From assembly GCA_024207135.1 (NCBI GenBank), contig CP042428.1:4030001-4094000 (forward strand): a DNA stretch of 64,000 bases. Direction: 5' to 3'. This DNA is from Arthrobacter sp. C2 (GTDB taxonomy: Bacteria > Actinomycetota > Actinomycetes > Actinomycetales > Micrococcaceae). The notes below the pieces were generated by a model. That model ran no database searches, was not told the origin of the DNA, and was given only the letters and a program-made list of their open reading frames with translations. Shown here piece after piece: positions 1-8,466 of this stretch (position 1 is its first letter; each line of letters starts with the position of its first letter). The position numbers were made by a program, and so were the translations under genes.

Positions 1-1089
1 GTCGGCGTGGTCTCCATGATCACCCCGTGGAACTACCCGCTGCTGCAGGCCGCCTGGAAGATCGCCCCGGCCCTGGCCGCCGGTTGCTCCTTCATCCTCA
101 AGCCCGCCGAGCTGACCCCCTCCACGGCCATCTTGATGATGGACGTCCTGCAGGAACTGGGCCTGCCCGACGGGGTGGCGAACCTGGTCACCGGCGCCGG
201 GTCCGCGGTCGGCCCGGCCCTGTCCGCGCACCGCGACGTGGACATGGTCTCCTTCACCGGGGGACTGGCCACCGGGCGGGTCATCGCCGCCGCGGCGGCC
301 GGCACCGTGAAAAAGGTCGCCCTGGAACTGGGCGGCAAGAACCCCAACGTGATCTTCGCCGACGCCGACTTCGACGCCGCGGTGGACAATGCCCTGAACG
401 GCGCCTTCGTGCACTCCGGGCAGGTCTGTTCCGCCGGTGCCCGGCTGGTGGTGGAGGAATCCATCGCCGAGGCCTTCGTCGACGAACTGGTCCGCCGCGC
501 CCGGCTGATCCGCCTGGGCGGACCGTTTGACCAGAACGCGGAGACCGGTCCGCTGATCTCCGCCGAGCACCTGGCCAAGGTCGACGCCTACGTGCAGGCC
601 GGCATCGCCGAGGGCGCACGCCTGCGCTGCGGCGGCCGGAAGGCCACCAACCAGGACGGCAAGGACCTGGAATCCGGGCACTTCTACCTGCCCACGATCC
701 TGGATCGGGTCGCCGGGAGCATGTCGGTGGCCCGGGAGGAGGCCTTCGGCCCGACGCTGACGGTGGAAACCTTCCGCACCGAGGCCCAGGCCGTGGCCAT
801 CGGCAACGACACCGACTACGGGCTGGCCGGGGCCGTATGGACCCGGGACGCCGGGCGCGCCCAGCGCGTGGCCGGGGCGCTGCGCCACGGCACCGTGTGG
901 ATCAACGACTTCCACCCCTACCTGCCGCAGGCCGAATGGGGCGGCTTCGGCCAATCCGGGGTGGGCCGCGAGCTGGGTCCTACGGGCCTGGCCGAGTACC
1001 AGGAAGCCAAGCACATCTACCAGAACCTCGACCCGCAGGTCACCGGCTGGTTCGAGGACCAGGCACAGGCACAGGACAAGGACAGCTAG
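1..1089 (+). CDS. betB: Betaine-aldehyde dehydrogenase-like NAD(P)-dependent aldehyde dehydrogenase, 5' end missing
   Basis: Aldehyde dehydrogenase family enzyme that oxidises an aldehyde, most likely betaine aldehyde, to the acid. The frame is open from base 1, so the N-terminal part (roughly 130 residues of a usual ~490) lies outside the window. Visible hallmarks are the N-terminal-half motif ITPWNYPL, the catalytic-base motif LELGGKNP (Glu codon at 325-327) and the nucleophile motif GQVCSAG (Cys codon at 427-429). The stop lies 2 nt before a choline oxidase start, so both are probably one transcript. Choline oxidase can make glycine betaine by itself, so this enzyme would remove aldehyde that escapes. 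The betaine-aldehyde substrate is inferred from the neighbour; another aldehyde is possible. Confidence 0.85.
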   Translation, partial: VGVVSMITPWNYPLLQAAWKIAPALAAGCSFILKPAELTPSTAILMMDVLQELGLPDGVANLVTGAGSAVGPALSAHRDVDMVSFTGGLATGRVIAAAAAGTVKKVALELGGKNPNVIFADADFDAAVDNALNGAFVHSGQVCSAGARLVVEESIAEAFVDELVRRARLIRLGGPFDQNAETGPLISAEHLAKVDAYVQAGIAEGARLRCGGRKATNQDGKDLESGHFYLPTILDRVAGSMSVAREEAFGPTLTVETFRTEAQAVAIGNDTDYGLAGAVWTRDAGRAQRVAGALRHGTVWINDFHPYLPQAEWGGFGQSGVGRELGPTGLAEYQEAKHIYQNLDPQVTGWFEDQAQAQDKDS

Positions 1090-1091
1090 GG

Positions 1092-2696
1092 ATGGAGAAC
1101 CTGAACGTGGGCACCGAGAACGCACCAACCCCCCAGACCGCATTCGACTACCTCGTCGTCGGCGGCGGCTCCGCCGGGGCCGCGGTCGCGGCCCGGCTCT
1201 CGGAGGACCCGTCCGTCACGGTCGCGCTGATCGAGGCCGGACCGGATGACCGGGGCATCGACGAGGTCTTGCAGCTGGACCGCTGGATGGAACTGCTCGA
1301 ATCCGGCTACGACTGGGACTACCCGATCGAGGAGCAGGAAAACGGCAACTCGTTCATGCGCCACTCGCGGGCCAAGGTCATGGGCGGGTGCTCGAGCCAC
1401 AATTCCTGCATCGCGTTCTGGGCCCCGGCCCAGGACCTGGACGCCTGGGAGAACGAGCACGGGGCTACCGGCTGGAACGCCGAGATGGGCTTCCGGCTCT
1501 ACAAGCAGCTGGAAACCAACGAGAACGCCGGCCCGGAGGCCCCGCACCACGGGGATGCCGGCCCGGTGAGGCTGATGAACGTGCCCCCGAACGACCCCTG
1601 CGGCGTCGCGGTGCTCGATGCCTGCGAACAGGCCGGGATCCCGCGGGCCACGTTCAACAACAATCAGACGGTGCTCAACGGGGCGAACTTCTTCCAGATC
1701 AACAGGTTGGAAGACGGAACCAGGTCCTCCTCCTCGGTCTCCTACATCCACCCGATCGCGCAGCGGAAGAACTTCACGCTGCTCACCGGGCTGCAGGCCA
1801 GCAAGCTGCGCTTCAACGAGGCCAAAGCTTGCATCGGCGTCGATGTGGTCGAGGGTGCCTTCGGGCGCACCACACAGCTGAGCGCCCGCCGCGAGGTCGT
1901 CGTCTCGGCCGGTGCGATCGACACGCCCAAGCTGCTGATGCTCTCGGGCATCGGTCCGGCGCAGCATCTGGCCGAGCACGGCATCGAGGTGCTGGCCGAC
2001 TCCCCGGGCGTGGGCTCGAACCTGCAGGACCACCCCGAGGGCGTGATCCAGTGGGAAGCCAAGAAGCCCATGGTCACCGAATCCACCCAGTGGTGGGAGA
2101 TTGGGATCTTCACCCACACCGTGGCGGGCCTGGACCGCCCCGATTTGATGATGCACTACGGCTCGGTGCCCTTCGACATGCACACCCTGCGCCAGGGCTA
2201 CCCGACCTCGGATAACGCCTTCTGCCTGACCCCCAACGTGACCCGGGCCAAGTCCCGCGGCACGGTGCGGCTGCGCAGCCGCGACTTCCGCGACAAGCCC
2301 AAGGTCGACCCGCGCTACTTCACTGATGCGCAGGGCCACGACATGAAGGTGATGGTCGCCGGGATCCGCAAGGCCCGCAAGATCATCGCCCAGCCGGCCA
2401 TGGCCGCATGGGCAGGCGTGGAGCTGTATCCGGGGGCTGAGGTGCAGTCCGACGAGCAGATCGCCGACTACATCACCCGCACCCACAACACCGTGTACCA
2501 CCCGGCCGGGTCGGTGCGCATGGGCGCGGAAACCGACCAGATGTCCCCGCTGGATCCGCAGCTGCGGGTCAAGGGCGTGAGTGGGCTGCGCGTGGCCGAT
2601 GCGTCGGTGATGCCGGCACTGGTGACGGTGAACCCGAACATCACGGTGATGATGATCGGCGAACGCTGCGCCGAACTGATCAAGGAAAACGCCTAG
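1092..2696 (+). CDS. codA: Choline oxidase (FAD-dependent GMC oxidoreductase)
   Basis: A 534-residue GMC flavoprotein that oxidises choline via betaine aldehyde to the osmoprotectant glycine betaine, reducing O2 to H2O2. The FAD-binding motif VVGGGSAGA is at residues ~22-30. The motif CSSHNSC has His at ~103, matching the histidine that carries covalent FAD in Arthrobacter globiformis choline oxidase. The active-site motifs LQDHPEG, MMHYGS, NTVYHPAG and VNPNITV, carrying the known Glu, His, His and Asn, are all present. Overall wording is very close to the Arthrobacter enzyme, so CodA is preferred over BetA dehydrogenase. The ATG at 1092 was chosen because the upstream frame overlaps the preceding gene; AAGGACAG provides an RBS. 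A strong terminator follows. Confidence 0.95.
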   Translation: MENLNVGTENAPTPQTAFDYLVVGGGSAGAAVAARLSEDPSVTVALIEAGPDDRGIDEVLQLDRWMELLESGYDWDYPIEEQENGNSFMRHSRAKVMGGCSSHNSCIAFWAPAQDLDAWENEHGATGWNAEMGFRLYKQLETNENAGPEAPHHGDAGPVRLMNVPPNDPCGVAVLDACEQAGIPRATFNNNQTVLNGANFFQINRLEDGTRSSSSVSYIHPIAQRKNFTLLTGLQASKLRFNEAKACIGVDVVEGAFGRTTQLSARREVVVSAGAIDTPKLLMLSGIGPAQHLAEHGIEVLADSPGVGSNLQDHPEGVIQWEAKKPMVTESTQWWEIGIFTHTVAGLDRPDLMMHYGSVPFDMHTLRQGYPTSDNAFCLTPNVTRAKSRGTVRLRSRDFRDKPKVDPRYFTDAQGHDMKVMVAGIRKARKIIAQPAMAAWAGVELYPGAEVQSDEQIADYITRTHNTVYHPAGSVRMGAETDQMSPLDPQLRVKGVSGLRVADASVMPALVTVNPNITVMMIGERCAELIKENA

Positions 2697-2712
2697 CCAG
2701 ATCCTTTGAGAT

Positions 2713-2765
2713 GGGGCCCGGTGCCGGCGGTGCGCATTGAAGGCGCGCCGCCGGCACCGGGCCCC
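2713..2765 (+). terminator. Intrinsic-type terminator after choline oxidase
   Basis: Perfect 18-bp inverted repeat (2713-2730 with 2748-2765) with a 17-nt loop that holds a further GCGC/GCGC pairing. It starts 16 nt after the codA stop. There is no long T tract. It separates the betaine genes from the downstream amidohydrolase unit. Confidence 0.75.
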
Positions 2766-2797
2766 TTGGCCTTTGTCAAGAAAGGAGGATCCCCAAG

Positions 2798-2878
2798 ATG
2801 TCCAAGGCAACAAATGGAAGCGGACTGCCCAAGGGCAGGTCCCAACGCGTATTGTCGGTCAGGTGCGCACGAGTATGA
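2798..2878 (+). CDS. 26-codon leader ORF translationally coupled to the M20 amidohydrolase
   Basis: Short ORF starting at ATG 2798, preceded by an excellent Shine-Dalgarno (AAAGGAGG, 2781-2788, 9-nt spacing). It encodes a basic 26-residue peptide beginning MSKATNGSG and ending VRCARV. Its TGA (2876-2878) overlaps the ATG of the amidohydrolase (2875-2877) in an ATGA arrangement, while the amidohydrolase ATG has no good RBS of its own. Translational coupling through this leader is the simplest reading. It could instead be the remnant N-terminus of a longer gene truncated at this point. No homologue is recognised. Confidence 0.5.
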   Translation: MSKATNGSGLPKGRSQRVLSVRCARV

Positions 2879-4080
2879 ATCAAGACCTGAAATTGCCCTC
2901 CGTCAAGCCATGGGTCAAGCCCCTGGTTGGCGAGCTGGTGGCATTCCGCCGCGAGGTCCATGCCAACCCGGAGCTCTCGTTCGTGGAATACCAGACCACC
3001 GAACGCATCCTGAACCGGCTGCGCGACGCCGGCCTGGAGCCGGTCGCCCTGGAAGAGACCGGCGCCTATGTCGATATCGGGCAGGGCCCGATCGCCCTGG
3101 GGCTGCGCGCCGACATCGACGCGCTGCCGATCCTGGAAGAGACCGGCCTGGACTACGCCTCGGTCGTGGACGGGGTCGCGCACTCCTGCGGACACGACAT
3201 CCACACCACCGTGATGCTCGGGGTCGCCAAGGTGCTCAAGGCCATCGACGACGAATCCCCGCTGGGCGCACGCATCCGGGTGATCTTCCAGCCCGCCGAG
3301 GAAAAAATGCCCGGGGGAGCCCTGGCCGTGATTGCCGCGGGCGTGCTGGACGAGGTCCCGCGCATCCTGGCCCTGCACTGCGAACCGCGCATCGACGCCG
3401 GGAAGATCGGCACCCGCATCGGGGCCATCACCAGCGCGAGCGACACCATCAAGATCGAGCTGGTCGGCCGCGGCGGGCACACCTCCCGCCCGCACCTGAC
3501 CGAGGACCTGGTCTTCGCGATGAGCCAGATCGCCACCAACGTCCCGGCCGTGCTGGGACGGCGCATCGACGTGCGCTCGGCGGTCTCGGTGGTCTGGGGC
3601 CAGATCCACGCCGGCAGCGCACCGAACGCGATCCCGGCCACCGGCTACCTGGCCGGCACCATGCGCTGCCTGGACGGCGAGGCCTGGAAGGGCGCCGGGG
3701 ACCTGCTCGACGAGGTCGTCCGCCAGGTCGCCAGCCCCTACGGGGTCGAGGTCAAGCTCGAGCACATCCGCGGAGTGCCCCCGGTGATCAACACCGAAGA
3801 GGAAACCGACCTCATCGAGGACTCGGCCCGCGCCGAAATCGGCTCGGGCGCGATCGTGCTGACCCCGCAATCCATGGGCGGGGAGGATTTCGCCTGGATG
3901 ACCAACAAGGTCCCCGGGGCCATGATGCGCCTGGGCACCCGCACCCCCGGCGGCGAGGACTACGACCTGCACCGCGGGGACTACATCCCCGACGAATCGG
4001 CCATCGAGGTCGGCGTGACGGTCATGGCCGCCGCTGCCATCCGGGCCATTGCCCAACTCAGGGCCGGCGAGGACGACTAG
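2875..4080 (+). CDS. M20-family amidohydrolase (hippurate / N-acyl-amino-acid hydrolase type)
   Basis: Cytoplasmic metal-dependent amidohydrolase of the M20D (HipO/AmhX-like) group, 401 residues, expected to cleave N-acyl or N-carbamoyl amino-acid type substrates. Metal-binding motifs are visible: HSCGHDIHTT (Cys ~105, His ~107), the acidic pair in QPAEE (~142-143), LALHCEP (His ~169) and GGEDF near the C-terminus. The dimerisation-domain motif GRGGHTSRP is also present. The frame is open further upstream, but the ATG at 2875 aligns with the family start and overlaps the stop of a well-initiated 26-codon ORF, suggesting coupling. The exact substrate cannot be read from the sequence; proximity to choline genes is not enough to infer one. 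Confidence 0.85.
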   Translation: MNQDLKLPSVKPWVKPLVGELVAFRREVHANPELSFVEYQTTERILNRLRDAGLEPVALEETGAYVDIGQGPIALGLRADIDALPILEETGLDYASVVDGVAHSCGHDIHTTVMLGVAKVLKAIDDESPLGARIRVIFQPAEEKMPGGALAVIAAGVLDEVPRILALHCEPRIDAGKIGTRIGAITSASDTIKIELVGRGGHTSRPHLTEDLVFAMSQIATNVPAVLGRRIDVRSAVSVVWGQIHAGSAPNAIPATGYLAGTMRCLDGEAWKGAGDLLDEVVRQVASPYGVEVKLEHIRGVPPVINTEEETDLIEDSARAEIGSGAIVLTPQSMGGEDFAWMTNKVPGAMMRLGTRTPGGEDYDLHRGDYIPDESAIEVGVTVMAAAAIRAIAQLRAGEDD

Positions 4081-4142
4081 CCGACACGCGCAGAGTTATC
4101 TGGTTGTAACATTTTCCTTCCCGCGTCAAGCGTTTTACAAGT

Positions 4143-4353
4143 TAGGCTATGTGGATGTGAAGCCGACACTTCCGAATCTCCGCGGCACCGCGCAAGCGAT
4201 GCCCAGCGGGTGCTTGGGTCCCCGGTTTCATGCTGGCACCACAGGTGGCTAGCGGCAGTGCACCCCTTAATCGCGGGCACGGAATCGACAGGACTTCCTG
4301 GGGGTTTCGAGGCCACGGTACTTGTAGCTCGTAACTCAATGGAGGAAACCCTC
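4143..4353 (+). promoter_or_regulatory. Candidate -10 element and long 5' leader of the nucleoside transporter operon
   Basis: A TAGGCT hexamer at 4143-4148 fits the actinobacterial TAnnnT -10 pattern; no convincing -35 was found at the usual distance. If used, the transcript has a leader of about 200 nt before the BMP lipoprotein ATG (4354). The leader contains several short GC-rich inverted segments but no riboswitch class could be recognised. GGAGGAAA at 4341-4348 is the RBS. Confidence 0.4.
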
Positions 4354-5448
4354 ATGCGCACCATCTCGCGCAAGACCGGCATGGCCGCAGCCATGCTCGG
4401 CATTTCTGCACTCGTTCTTTCCGGCTGCGGCGCGGCCCCCGAGGCCAGCCCGAGCGGCTCGGCCGGCGCCTCCGACTACCTGGCGTGCATCGTGTCCGAC
4501 TCCGGCGGATTCGATGACCAGTCCTTCAACGAATCCTCCTACCGCGGCCTGACCAACGCCGGCAAGGAACTTGGATTCACCCCCAAGAGCGCCGAGTCCA
4601 AGGCGAACTCCGACTTCGCCACCAACCTCAACGGCATGATGGCAGCGGACTGCAACCTGACCGTCACCGTGGGCTTCCTGCTCGGCGACGCCACCAAGGC
4701 CGCCGCCGCCGCCAACCCGGACAAGCACTTCGCGATCGTCGACTTCGCGTACGACAAGCCGATCGCCAACGTCAAGCCGATCATCTACGACACGGCCCAG
4801 GCAGCCTACCTGGCCGGCTACACCGCGGCAGCCCAGTCGAAGACCGGCACCGTCGCCACCTTCGGAGGCATCAAGATCCCGACCGTTACCATCTTCATGG
4901 ACGGCTTCGCCGACGGCGTGGACAAGTACAACACCGACAAGAACAAGGACGTCAAGCTGCTGGGCTGGGACAAGGCCAAGCAGGACGGCACCTTCACCGG
5001 CGACTTCGAGAAGCAGGACAAGGGCAAGCAGGTCACCAAGAACTTCCTGGACCAGGGCGCGGACGTCATCATGCCCGTGGCCGGACCGGTCGGCAAGGGT
5101 GCCGGCGCAGCCGTCAAGGCAGCCAACGCCGCAGGCAAGTCCGCCGCACTGGTGTGGGTCGACTCCGACGGCTTCCTCACCGCCCCGGACTACAAGGACA
5201 TCATGCTGACCTCGGTCATCAAGACCATGGACACCGCTGTCGACAAGGTTGTCACCGAGGACAAGGACGGCAAGTTCGACGCCACCGCCTACGTGGGAAC
5301 GCTGGAAAACACCGGTGTCGCCCTGGCACCGTTCCACGACTTCGACTCGAAGGTCTCCGCCGAGACCAAGGCCGAGCTCGAGGCCCTGAAGGCCGGGATC
5401 ATCGACGGCTCGATCAAGGTCGAATCCGACTCCAGCCCCAAGTCCTAG
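4354..5448 (+). CDS. BMP-family substrate-binding lipoprotein of a nucleoside ABC transporter
   Basis: A 364-residue extracytoplasmic binding protein of the basic-membrane-protein (BmpA/PnrA/NupA-like) family, which in characterised members binds purine or pyrimidine nucleosides. The N-terminus has a basic stretch, a hydrophobic core and the lipobox LVLSGC with the lipidated Cys at ~25. The motif VSDSGGFDDQSFNES is the BMP domain hallmark. ATG 4354 is chosen because it gives a complete signal peptide and follows GGAGGAAA by 5 nt. It heads an operon with ATPase, two permeases, cytidine deaminase and thymidine phosphorylase, which supports nucleoside uptake. A GC-rich hairpin after the stop may lower expression of the downstream genes relative to this protein. 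Confidence 0.92.
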   Translation: MRTISRKTGMAAAMLGISALVLSGCGAAPEASPSGSAGASDYLACIVSDSGGFDDQSFNESSYRGLTNAGKELGFTPKSAESKANSDFATNLNGMMAADCNLTVTVGFLLGDATKAAAAANPDKHFAIVDFAYDKPIANVKPIIYDTAQAAYLAGYTAAAQSKTGTVATFGGIKIPTVTIFMDGFADGVDKYNTDKNKDVKLLGWDKAKQDGTFTGDFEKQDKGKQVTKNFLDQGADVIMPVAGPVGKGAGAAVKAANAAGKSAALVWVDSDGFLTAPDYKDIMLTSVIKTMDTAVDKVVTEDKDGKFDATAYVGTLENTGVALAPFHDFDSKVSAETKAELEALKAGIIDGSIKVESDSSPKS

Positions 5449-5502
5449 CACCCGCTTCGGCGGGTCCGCGGACCAGGCACCAACCGGCGCGCTGCCGGCC
5501 CG

Positions 5503-5534
5503 GCGCCCCGACTCCTTCCAAGGGACCGGGGCGC
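5503..5534 (+). terminator. Intercistronic GC-rich hairpin between binding protein and ATPase
   Basis: GCGCCCCG (5503-5510) pairs with CGGGGCGC (5527-5534) around a 16-nt loop; no T tract follows. Such hairpins often partially terminate or protect the binding-protein mRNA, giving excess binding protein. A possible internal -10 (TAGTCT near 5561) lies downstream, so the ATPase may also have its own promoter. Confidence 0.45.
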
Positions 5535-5650
5535 GGGGCTGGCGGTGCGCCTTTGGCCTGCATAGTCTGGGAACCAGCCGGCTCGGGCACAACGGTTCAA
5601 CGCCCGCCAGGGCGGCGAACCGGTATCTGACAACCAAGAATGGTGGTGTC

Positions 5651-7207
5651 GTGAAACTCGAACTCCAAGGAATCTCAAAGGCGTTTGGATCGTTCTACGC
5701 CAATGAGGACATCGACCTCGTCGTCGAAGAAGGCCAGATCCACTGCCTGCTCGGCGAAAACGGAGCCGGCAAGTCAACGCTGATGAACGTGCTCTACGGC
5801 CTCTACGAACCCACGGCCGGACGCATCCTCGTCGACGGCAAGCCCGTGGTCTTCCGCGGTCCCGGCGACGCCATGGCCGCAGGCATCGGCATGGTGCACC
5901 AGCACTTCATGCTGGTCCCGGTCTTCACCGTGGCCGAAAACGTCGCCCTGGGCGCCGAAGCCACCAAGGCCGGCGGCATCCTCGACCTCGAGGTCACCCG
6001 GAAGAAGATCCGGGAAATTTCCGACAAGTACGGTTTCGACGTCGACCCCGACGCCATTGTCGAGGACCTTCCGGTGGGCGTGCAACAGCGCGTGGAAATC
6101 ATCAAGGCCCTGGTGCGCAACGCCGAGGTGCTGATCCTCGACGAGCCCACCGCCGTGCTCACCCCGCAGGAAACCGACGAACTGCTGGACATCATGCGCC
6201 AGCTCAAGTCCAACGGAACCTCCATCGTCTTCATCTCCCACAAGCTGCGCGAGGTCAAGGCCGTCTCCGACGTCATCACCGTGATCCGCCGCGGACGCGT
6301 CGTGGGGGACGCCCCGCCCGAGGCGGAGACCACCGAGCTGGCCTCCATGATGGTTGGCCGCGAGGTCAAGCTCACCATGGACAAGGAACCGGCGAACCCC
6401 GGCGAGGCGACCTTCAAGGTCAAGAACCTTTCTGTCATCTCCTCCACCGGCCAACGCGTGGTGGACGACTTGAGCTTCGAGATCCACCGCGGCGAGATCC
6501 TGGCCATCGCCGGGGTCCAGGGCAACGGGCAGACCGAGCTCACCGAGGCGATCCTGGGCATTCAGGACCGGGTCACCGGCTCGATCACCCTCGAGGGCAA
6601 GGAACTGCTGGGCCGCAGCGTCAAGCAGGTCCTCGGCTCCGGGATCGGGTTCGTGCCCGAGGACCGCACCGTCGACGGGCTCGTCCCGGAATTCACCATC
6701 GCCGAAAACCTCGTCCTTGACCTCTACGACAAGGCGCCGTTCGCCAAGGGCATCTCCATGCGCCCGGCCGAGGTCAGGAAGAACGCCGAGTCCCGGGTCG
6801 CGGAATTCGACGTGCGCACCCCTTCGGCCGAAAACCTCGCCTCCTCCCTTTCGGGCGGCAACCAGCAAAAGGTCGTGATGGCCCGCGAGCTTTCCCGCCC
6901 GCTGCGCCTGTTCATCGCCTCGCAGCCCACCCGCGGCGTGGACGTGGGCTCCATCGAGTTCCTGCACCGGCGCATCGTGGATGAACGCGACGGCGGCACC
7001 CCGGTGATGATCGTGTCCACCGAACTCGACGAGGTCATGCAGCTGGCGGACCGCATCGCGGTGCTCTACAAGGGCCGGCTGATCGGCATCGTGGGTGCCG
7101 ACACCCCGCGCGACGTGCTTGGCCTGATGATGGCCGGCGTCTCGCCGAGCGAGGCCGAAAGCTCCCACCAGGACAACCCCGACGACATGGAAGGAGACTT
7201 CGCGTGA
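5651..7207 (+). CDS. Nucleoside ABC transporter ATP-binding protein, two fused ABC domains
   Basis: A 518-residue cytoplasmic ATPase with two ABC modules, as in NupB/YufO-type nucleoside and sugar importers. Domain 1 (residues ~1-235) has Walker A GENGAGKS (~35-42), the Q-loop region MVHQHFM and Walker B LILDEPTAVLTP. Domain 2 (~255-500) has a degenerate Walker A (GVQGNGQTE), signature LSGGNQQK and a Walker B-like region ending in SQPTRGVD. The degenerate second nucleotide site is normal in this family. GTG 5651 is the start. The TGA overlaps the GTG start of the first permease (GTGA), indicating translational coupling. Confidence 0.93.
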   Translation: MKLELQGISKAFGSFYANEDIDLVVEEGQIHCLLGENGAGKSTLMNVLYGLYEPTAGRILVDGKPVVFRGPGDAMAAGIGMVHQHFMLVPVFTVAENVALGAEATKAGGILDLEVTRKKIREISDKYGFDVDPDAIVEDLPVGVQQRVEIIKALVRNAEVLILDEPTAVLTPQETDELLDIMRQLKSNGTSIVFISHKLREVKAVSDVITVIRRGRVVGDAPPEAETTELASMMVGREVKLTMDKEPANPGEATFKVKNLSVISSTGQRVVDDLSFEIHRGEILAIAGVQGNGQTELTEAILGIQDRVTGSITLEGKELLGRSVKQVLGSGIGFVPEDRTVDGLVPEFTIAENLVLDLYDKAPFAKGISMRPAEVRKNAESRVAEFDVRTPSAENLASSLSGGNQQKVVMARELSRPLRLFIASQPTRGVDVGSIEFLHRRIVDERDGGTPVMIVSTELDEVMQLADRIAVLYKGRLIGIVGADTPRDVLGLMMAGVSPSEAESSHQDNPDDMEGDFA

Positions 7208-8466
7208 GCCAGAGCGAACTTTCCCCCGGCGCACCGCCGCCGACCCACGCCAACACCATCAACGAGCAGCAGCACGGCATCTGGGTGAGGATCACCCAGG
7301 GCCCCGGTCTCGTCTCGGTGCTGGCCGTGTTCGTCGCCCTGGTGCTCGGCGGACTGCTGATCGCCGCCACCGACGCCAAGGTCGCCACGACCGCCGGCTA
7401 CCTCTTCTCCCGCCCCTCGGACTTCTTCTCCGCGCTGTGGGCGGCCGGGACCGACTCCTACGTCTCGCTCTTCCAAGGCTCGATCTACAACTCCCGGCAG
7501 GGCTTCGCACCCTTCCTGGAGACCCTGACGGTCTCCACCCCGCTGATCTGCGCCGGCCTGGGCGTCGCCCTGGCCTTCCGCGCCGGGCTGTTCAACATCG
7601 GTGCCCAGGGGCAGATCATCATCGGCTCCATCATGGCCGCCTACGCCGGATTCGCCTGGCACCTGCCCTTCGGCATCCACCTGCTGGTCGTCATCTTCAT
7701 GGGTGTGCTCGGCGGCGCCGTCTGGGGCGGCCTGGTCGGCCTGCTCAAGGCCCGCACCGGCGCCCACGAAGTGATCCTCACGATCATGTTCAACTACGTG
7801 GCCCTGTATTTCCTTGACTTCCTGCTGAACACCAAGGCGTTCCAGCGCCCGGGGGAGACCAACCCGATCTCCCCGATCCTGGATCCCAGTGCCGTCTTCC
7901 CGGCGTTGCCGGGCTCCCGCCTGCACCTGGGCTTCGTGATGGCGATCGGCTTGACCATCCTGGTGGCCTGGATCCTGAACCGCTCCACCATCGGCTTCGA
8001 GTTCCGCGCCGTGGGCGCCAACCCGGCAGCCGCACGCACCGCGGGGGTGAACGTGGCCCGCTCCACGATCCTGGTCATGGCCATCGCCGGTGCGCTGGCC
8101 GGGGCCGCGGGCGTTGCCCAGGTGGCGGGCACCGAACAGGTGCTCACCGCGGGCATCGCCGCCTCGCTGGGCTTCGACGCGATCACCGTGGCCCTGCTGG
8201 GCCGCTCCACCCCGTGGGGCACCTTCTTTGCCGGCCTGCTCTTTGGCGCCTTCCGCGCCGGCGCGGTGACCATGCAGATCTCCACCGGGACCCCCATCGA
8301 CATCGTGCTGGTCGTCCAGTCGCTGATCGTGCTGTTCATTGCCGCGCCTCCCTTGGTGCGCGCCATGTTCGGGCTGAACCGCAAGTCGAAGAACAAGCCC
8401 CCGAAGACGCCCAAGCACGCGGCACCCGCGCCCGCTGCACCTGCCAGCCAAGGAGGTGGCGCATGA
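7204..8466 (+). CDS. Nucleoside ABC transporter permease 1
   Basis: Integral membrane permease of the BPD_transp_2 family (420 residues) with about ten hydrophobic segments. The family motif ALAFRAGLFNIGAQGQ and the EAA-like region RAVGANPAAARTAGV are present. Residues ~1-35 form a polar cytoplasmic N-terminus, and the C-terminus is a Lys/Pro/Ala-rich tail after the last segment. The GTG start overlaps the ATPase stop and the TGA overlaps the next ATG, so the three genes are tightly coupled. Pairs with the following permease to form the translocation channel. Confidence 0.92.
   Translation: MSQSELSPGAPPPTHANTINEQQHGIWVRITQGPGLVSVLAVFVALVLGGLLIAATDAKVATTAGYLFSRPSDFFSALWAAGTDSYVSLFQGSIYNSRQGFAPFLETLTVSTPLICAGLGVALAFRAGLFNIGAQGQIIIGSIMAAYAGFAWHLPFGIHLLVVIFMGVLGGAVWGGLVGLLKARTGAHEVILTIMFNYVALYFLDFLLNTKAFQRPGETNPISPILDPSAVFPALPGSRLHLGFVMAIGLTILVAWILNRSTIGFEFRAVGANPAAARTAGVNVARSTILVMAIAGALAGAAGVAQVAGTEQVLTAGIAASLGFDAITVALLGRSTPWGTFFAGLLFGAFRAGAVTMQISTGTPIDIVLVVQSLIVLFIAAPPLVRAMFGLNRKSKNKPPKTPKHAAPAPAAPASQGGGA

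Noticed and set aside
1086-2813. 575-residue open frame antisense to choline oxidase
   Set aside because: High-GC shadow frame rich in His, Arg, Gly and Asp, with no family motif; the plus strand encodes an unmistakable choline oxidase.
4149-4353. Riboswitch in the leader of the BMP transporter operon
   Set aside because: The leader is long and GC-rich, but no known purine, preQ1 or other aptamer core could be matched by eye.
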